The notes under the pieces were generated by a model. The model saw nothing but the letters and a program-made list of their open reading frames with translations, made no database searches and was not told the DNA's origin. This document shows positions 30,833-35,138 of a DNA stretch of 35,138 nt, in pieces (position 1 is the first letter of the stretch; the number at the start of each line of letters is the position of its first letter). The position numbers were made by a program, and so were the translations under genes. Location of the stretch: contig JAEOSY010000087.1 in the NCBI GenBank assembly GCA_016840125.1, positions 1 to 35,138 on the forward strand, written 5' to 3'. The DNA is from Candidatus Helarchaeota archaeon (GTDB taxonomy: Archaea; Asgardarchaeota; Lokiarchaeia; Helarchaeales; HEL-GB-A).

Positions 30833-33049
30833 GTGAATATGCCACTAATCCATACTATTCCGAAGAAGCTTCATAAGATCTATAAGCGTGAATTAAAAAA
30901 AGGCAAATATGATAACGTTATTCTTTTTGCACTGGGGATCTATGGTCCTCATAAACTAGTAGAGCTAATAAATGACCCTTCCCAACTCATCGAAAATAGG
31001 ATGAATGAGAAAGAGTTTCGGAATTACGCGGAGGAACTAAAGGTTAGCAAATTTATTGAAGAATACAAAATTTACGATACAATCTACTACAGAATAACTT
31101 CTGAAGGCGAAGAGGAATTAATGAGCCGCTTGGAAAGTACTCCATCTTTAGCCCGAACGATTACAGGACTTATTAACAGCTTTGATGCCATCCTTGGGCA
31201 AACCGGGATAAAGAAAGAGATTAAATCTAAATCAACAACGGGCGACATCGTATCTTACAGGGATTACGTGTTCGGGCTCCTATCTATTAATTGGCGGATA
31301 GCTAATTTTCTGGGTGCAGGAGCGCAGTCAGATATGCTGGACCCCGATGATAATATGTCGGTTGGTAGTATTCTAGAAAGGAATGCAGAAAAGTATGCGG
31401 ATCGTCTAGCTCTCCTTTATGAGGATCAAAAATATACGCATAAAGAGCAGAACGAGTGGATTAACCGGTATGCTAATTATTTCCTCTCGTTGGGATTGAA
31501 GAAGGGCGATACAATAAATGTATTATTGGAAAATCGCCCCGAGCTAATTTTTATTATTTGTGCAATGGCAAAGATTGGGATCATCGCATCTTTAATAAAT
31601 ACTAAACAGCGAGCGGCATCGCTCATTCATTCACTCAAACTGAATCCCGTCAAATTATATATTATTGGGGAAGAACTTTTTGATGCGTTCATGGAAGTTC
31701 AATCAAAGTTAGATTTAACGGATGATTCCCGGTTTTGTTTCTTAGAAGATAAAGGGGAACTCAAAATCTCTGATGGTTATATTAACCTTAAAGAACGTGT
31801 TAAAAATCAGCCCATTACCAATCCTCCGACTCTGGCAGGGATCGTAGGGCGAGATCCTTATTGCTACATTTTTACCTCGGGGACAACAGGACTCCCGAAA
31901 GCAGTTCCCATCAGGCACCTTGCGACATTCAGCGCATTATATGGCTGGGGTAAAATGGCTTTAAACATGCAACCCGAGGATGTCATGTACATTTCACTTC
32001 CATTGATTCATTCTATGGCCTGGCACTGTGCATGGACTCCTGCAACCATGGGAGGGTCAACGGTAGCCCTTGCGAGGAAGTTTAGCGCCCGAAACTTTTG
32101 GAATGATGTTCGAAAGTATAAAGCCACCTGCTTTGTGTATATTGGCGAGGTTTGTCGCTATCTCCTTAACCAAGTTCCGAATCCAATGGATCGAGAGCAC
32201 GGGATAACAAAAATATGTGGGAACGGTCTCCGCCCAGAAATCTGGATGGATTTTAAAGAACGATTTGGAATACGTGAGATCTATGAACAATTCGGGGCGA
32301 CCGAGATCAAGGGGCAGTTTTGTAACTATTTAAATCGAAACCGGACTATTGGGGTTAATTTTGAGCCGAATGTAATTGTAAAATATGATATCGATGCAGA
32401 TGAACCCGTTCGAGATGACCAGGGTTTCTTAGTAAAAGTTGAAGACGATGAACCAGGCTTGATGCTCTTCAAAATTAAAGGTATGACGTTTGCAGGCTAT
32501 ACTGACAAAAAGGCAACAGAGAAAAAGATCATCCGTAATGCCTTTGGAAACAATGAGGTGTGGTTGAATACCGGTGATTTGTTAAGCTATATCGGGTACT
32601 ACCACGCTCAATTTGTTGACCGGCTCGGGGATACCTTCCGGTGGAAATCGGAAAATGTATCCACTGCTGAGGTTGAAGACGTCTTATCCTCCTTTGAGCA
32701 GATCAACCATTCCTCGGTTTATGGTGTGAAAATTCCTGGCACTGAGGGGCGGGCAGGAATGGCCTCTATCATTTCAACAAAAGACCATACTGAATTTGAT
32801 TTAAATGGGTTGTTGAAGTTATTGAATAACAATCTCCCAGGATATGCGGTCCCCAAGTTCATCCGCTTCCTGTCTGAATTGGCAACCACCGTAACACATA
32901 AGATACGGAAATCTGACATGAAAAGGAAGGGGTTTAATATTAACGAGACCGAAGATCCCATCTATGTGTTATTACCGAAAGCATCAGAATATACGCTCCT
33001 GACAGAAACTATCTATCATGAAATTATGAGGGAAAAAATTCGATTCTAA
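30833..33049 (+). CDS. FATP-type acyl-CoA synthetase fused to an N-terminal winged helix
   Basis: 738 residues (GTG 30833 or ATG 30839). Residues 1-120 look like a winged-helix DNA-binding domain of PadR type: KYDNVILFALGIYGPHKLVE, then a recognition-helix region and YYRITSEGEEELMSRL as the wing. From about 170 on, it is an adenylate-forming enzyme: FTSGTTGLPKAVP (347-359), FGATEIKGQF (487-496), LNTGDLLSYIG (578-588), and Lys690 in VTHKIRKSDM. YIGEVCRYLLNQ and CGNGLRPEIWMDFKERFG are signatures of the FATP/very-long-chain branch (SLC27, FadD6). It would activate fatty acids with ATP and CoA. The preceding MaoC gene is probably co-transcribed. The fusion could make acyl-CoA formation and gene control part of one protein; that is inference. 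Confidence 0.9.
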   Translation: MNMPLIHTIPKKLHKIYKRELKKGKYDNVILFALGIYGPHKLVELINDPSQLIENRMNEKEFRNYAEELKVSKFIEEYKIYDTIYYRITSEGEEELMSRLESTPSLARTITGLINSFDAILGQTGIKKEIKSKSTTGDIVSYRDYVFGLLSINWRIANFLGAGAQSDMLDPDDNMSVGSILERNAEKYADRLALLYEDQKYTHKEQNEWINRYANYFLSLGLKKGDTINVLLENRPELIFIICAMAKIGIIASLINTKQRAASLIHSLKLNPVKLYIIGEELFDAFMEVQSKLDLTDDSRFCFLEDKGELKISDGYINLKERVKNQPITNPPTLAGIVGRDPYCYIFTSGTTGLPKAVPIRHLATFSALYGWGKMALNMQPEDVMYISLPLIHSMAWHCAWTPATMGGSTVALARKFSARNFWNDVRKYKATCFVYIGEVCRYLLNQVPNPMDREHGITKICGNGLRPEIWMDFKERFGIREIYEQFGATEIKGQFCNYLNRNRTIGVNFEPNVIVKYDIDADEPVRDDQGFLVKVEDDEPGLMLFKIKGMTFAGYTDKKATEKKIIRNAFGNNEVWLNTGDLLSYIGYYHAQFVDRLGDTFRWKSENVSTAEVEDVLSSFEQINHSSVYGVKIPGTEGRAGMASIISTKDHTEFDLNGLLKLLNNNLPGYAVPKFIRFLSELATTVTHKIRKSDMKRKGFNINETEDPIYVLLPKASEYTLLTETIYHEIMREKIRF

Positions 33050-33072
33050 TCTTTTCAATAAAGCTTAGTAAT

Positions 33073-33312
33073 ATTAATCAACTAATAATTTCGTTAGATA
33101 AGAGATGGGAAGAATTAGAACTGACAGAGCAATATAAATCCCATGCGGATAGGAAGTATCCTCATACACACTTAATACATTTTTTATCAACCTTTACTAT
33201 TCTAGGGTTTGGGATTCTGGATTTATCTGTATTTAGAATCATAGAGCTCCTTTTTGGTACAATCTCCTGGTTAATCCGCCTCTCTTTATTTATTAGCATA
33301 CAAGCCATCTCC
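33073..33312 (+). other. In-frame N-terminal extension of the methyltransferase without a standard start codon
   Basis: The same frame is open from 33022. It encodes RWEELELTEQYKSHADRKYP, then two hydrophobic helices (LIHFLSTFTILGFGILDLSV; WLIRLSLFISIQAISLVLIL), the missing membrane part of this family. No ATG, GTG or TTG occurs between 33022 and 33312 in this frame. ATT at 33073, an ATA, or CTG at 33121 are the only options, unless a base was lost or misread. Confidence 0.6.
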
Positions 33313-33609
33313 TTGGTGCTTATATTACCTGCAAATAAATTGTTATTTGGTCGTGAAACCGCTGAACCACCTAAGCTTATTACTTCGGGTATTTATTCTC
33401 ATACGCGAAATCCAATTTATCTTGGCATATTACTTTCGTTTCTGAGTATAATCCTTCTAACAATGTCTATTCTCGCATTGGGTGCTTTGATCGTGGTGCT
33501 ATGGATCTATGATAAAATGGTAACATATGACGAAAAAATCCTTGAAGAACTCTTTGGAGAGGAATATCGAGAATATAAAAGAGAGATTCCCAAATGGATA
33601 ATTAGATAA
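33313..33609 (+). CDS. Isoprenylcysteine/phospholipid methyltransferase-like (ICMT/PEMT fold), C-terminal part
   Basis: The conserved C-terminal block is present: LITSGIYSHTRNPIYLGILL with the RNPxY motif, two membrane helices, and YDEKILEELFGEEYREYKRE with the EE-x-x-L-x-x-x-F-x-x-x-Y pattern. This is the SAM-binding end of integral membrane methyltransferases. The TTG at 33313 is unlikely to be the real start because it cuts inside a hydrophobic helix; coding sequence clearly continues upstream. It follows the acyl-CoA synthetase. Function could be lipid or protein methylation. Confidence 0.75.
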   Translation: MVLILPANKLLFGRETAEPPKLITSGIYSHTRNPIYLGILLSFLSIILLTMSILALGALIVVLWIYDKMVTYDEKILEELFGEEYREYKREIPKWIIR

Positions 33610-33745
33610 ATTTTTTGGACCTAAATATAGATTAAGTATGATAAAATTACGAGGCTCGATATCAAATCCATTTATTTAATAAATCAAATCGATTTAAATT
33701 CCAAACCAAAAATAGAATAATTAATATTTTAGGGGAATCCGAAAA

Positions 33746-34915
33746 GTGAACCGCGAGAAGTTAGAGAAAAGCATTCATGCAGTTTTTTCTGATACTTTAA
33801 TGATATTTCTGGCGGTACTGGTTATTCCATTACTCCTAGTTCGATTCGCTGAATTGAATATGGCTCAAAAAATAATTGTAGATGTTATTGATTGGTTTAT
33901 TTATGGGATGTTTTTCCTCGAATTCGTAATGAAGGTCGGTGTGGCTCAAGAGAGACGTGCCTACCTAAAAGACAATCGCTTGGATTCAGTCATCAGCATT
34001 ATTATTATAATTTCGCCCATGTTTGAACTGATTACCATATATTTTTCTGCTGTGTATTTATTGCGTTTGTTGAAAATATCAAGACTCGTGAGATTGGGGG
34101 GAGTATTGGGGAAAACGAATAAAGGGTGGAAAAATGTCGAGCTCAAATCTTACTTAATAGTAATAATCATAACGTCTGCAGGTATTATACTCTCATTTTT
34201 TAAACCGACAGATCTTTCTGAAGAATCAGAAGGTGCTCTCTCCATTTTTATCTCAGTAATAGGGATCATTTACGCCATTATTGCAGCCTTTATGATTGTA
34301 AATGTCTGGCAAGAATATGATAATCTAGAAAATCTCCTACGTAAAGAAACAGTGTCCTTAAGAAACGTTTATGTTATTGCGGGACACTTAGATTCGGAAA
34401 TCACTAGTCTTCACTTACGAAGGGGCATTTTAGAGTATATTGATACCGTTAAAGAAGCATATTGGAAGGAAGTAAGAGATCCAAATGAGATCAGCTATAA
34501 ACTAACAGAAATAATTGATAGTATAAAACTTTTTAACCCCAAAAATGGGAGAGAGGAAGTAATTTTAAATAATATCTATTCTGAGATAAGAGAGACATCG
34601 AATTCCAGAATAAATATAGATACACTTGTTGAAGAAAAGACTCCAAAGATTCTTTGGGTTCTCTTAATAATTCTTTCTGTTATTGTATTCGTAGGCTTCT
34701 ATTTAGTGGATTTTGGGTATCAGGAGATTTCCACCTTAACTATAACAATGGTTGCCACCGCAACTTCGGTAGTTATAGTCATTATTTACGATATAGACTA
34801 TCCATTTAGACCAGGCTTTTGGCGGATCACCCCAGAGCCGTATGAAGGACTGGAAAATTACTTAACCAAGAGGTCATTAACTGGTGACGAGCCAGCAATT
34901 AGTAAATCCACTTAA
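33746..34915 (+). CDS. Voltage-sensor-like domain fused to a DUF4239/bestrophin-like domain
   Basis: 389 residues from a GTG; AGGGGA is upstream. The N-terminal part has four hydrophobic helices (about 15-33, 43-65, 81-100, 101-119). The fourth carries Arg107-Lys110-Arg113-Arg116, every third residue, as in S4 voltage sensors (YLLRLLKISRLVRL). Acidic residues sit in S2/S3-like positions (FLEFVMK, RLDSVIS). From about 135, two more helices, a coiled WQEYDNLENLLRKETVSLRN region and a final pair of helices ending DIDYPFRPGFWRITPEPYE match DUF4239, a bestrophin-like channel family. It would be a membrane ion channel or transporter. The S4 pattern and the DUF4239 tail are both visible; the functional coupling is inference. 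Confidence 0.7.
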   Translation: MNREKLEKSIHAVFSDTLMIFLAVLVIPLLLVRFAELNMAQKIIVDVIDWFIYGMFFLEFVMKVGVAQERRAYLKDNRLDSVISIIIIISPMFELITIYFSAVYLLRLLKISRLVRLGGVLGKTNKGWKNVELKSYLIVIIITSAGIILSFFKPTDLSEESEGALSIFISVIGIIYAIIAAFMIVNVWQEYDNLENLLRKETVSLRNVYVIAGHLDSEITSLHLRRGILEYIDTVKEAYWKEVRDPNEISYKLTEIIDSIKLFNPKNGREEVILNNIYSEIRETSNSRINIDTLVEEKTPKILWVLLIILSVIVFVGFYLVDFGYQEISTLTITMVATATSVVIVIIYDIDYPFRPGFWRITPEPYEGLENYLTKRSLTGDEPAISKST

Positions 34916-35027
34916 GACGGGATTGACAGAATCACTTTGACAGTCATAGCTGTTCAAATACTAAAAATTATGAAAAAAATGGGTCGCGAAATTCAGATTT
35001 AACGGCATAAAAAAGTAGGAATAAAAG

Positions 35028-35138
35028 CTAAAAAGCTACATCAAGACAGAAAGGAAGTTGTTTTATTTTGATTATTTTAACGTAGGCTGCAGACGATTCT
35101 TCAATTCTCTTAGTAAATTCAATTTTACCTGAATCAGG
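35028..35138 (-). CDS. C-terminal end of a protein entering from the right edge
   Basis: A 37-codon open frame on the minus strand that runs to the window edge and ends in TAG at 35028. The visible residues are PDSGKIEFTKRIEESSAAYV and then a short strand to the stop. Too little is present to name it, and it could be a chance frame. Confidence 0.35.
   Translation of the reverse strand, partial: PDSGKIEFTKRIEESSAAYVKIIKIKQLPFCLDVAF

Noticed and set aside
30294..30845. 183-residue minus-strand frame over the MaoC gene
   Set aside because: The plus-strand gene has the complete hot-dog hydratase motif; the antisense product is not recognisable and lacks domain structure.

Overview
This window most likely comes from an archaeon of the Asgard group. 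The evidence is the combination of a Rag/Gtr-like GTPase carrying its own C-terminal roadblock-like domain, two membrane proteins carrying longin/roadblock-like domains, a histone-fold protein, the archaeal UPF0282 and PAC2 families, and many starts preceded by AGGTGA-type Shine-Dalgarno (SD) sites. The DNA is AT-rich. I see no rRNA, tRNA or CRISPR array. Lineage within Asgard cannot be decided from the sequence.

Layout. 1-2.0 kb: 3' end of a beta-sandwich protein, a zinc-ribbon protein, a 58-residue charged peptide, and a broken TnpB (IS200/IS605-type) remnant with a hairpin beside it. 2.0-4.1 kb (minus): M42 aminopeptidase, PH-like protein, stand-alone phosphohistidine domain. 4.2-6.5 kb (plus): YkgJ-type Cys-cluster protein, alpha/beta hydrolase, longin-like membrane protein. 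6.6-10.5 kb (minus, tightly spaced): Rag-like GTPase, UPF0282 hydrolase, cysteine synthase with a Cys-rich tail, PAC2 protein. 10.6-14.2 kb: coiled-coil histone-fold protein, acidic protein, DUF362 protein, UroD-family protein. 14.3-19.3 kb: a poorly characterised block with a YcaO protein, two tandem Cys-cluster paralogues (the upstream one with a decayed 5' end), a single-pass protein, and a membrane protein whose N-terminus is six GESP repeats. 19.6-33 kb: acyl-CoA and lipid genes (two crotonases, a MaoC hydratase, a FATP-type acyl-CoA synthetase fused to a winged helix, an acetate-transporter-like protein), a gpsA remnant, a methyltransferase, a beta-helix protein, a GNAT protein, and two paralogous serine hydrolases flanking a 7TM/longin-like protein. 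33-35.1 kb: an isoprenylcysteine-methyltransferase-like protein without a normal start codon and a voltage-sensor/DUF4239 chimera.

How they may work together. The acyl-CoA synthetase, MaoC hydratase and two crotonases could activate and hydrate acyl-CoAs, with short acids moved by the SatP-like protein. The GTPase and longin/roadblock proteins look like parts of an Asgard small-GTPase regulatory network. The most unusual items are the domain fusions (winged helix + FATP, voltage sensor + DUF4239, 7TM + longin-like, GTPase + roadblock-like, coiled coil + histone fold) and two eroded genes, tnpB and gpsA.
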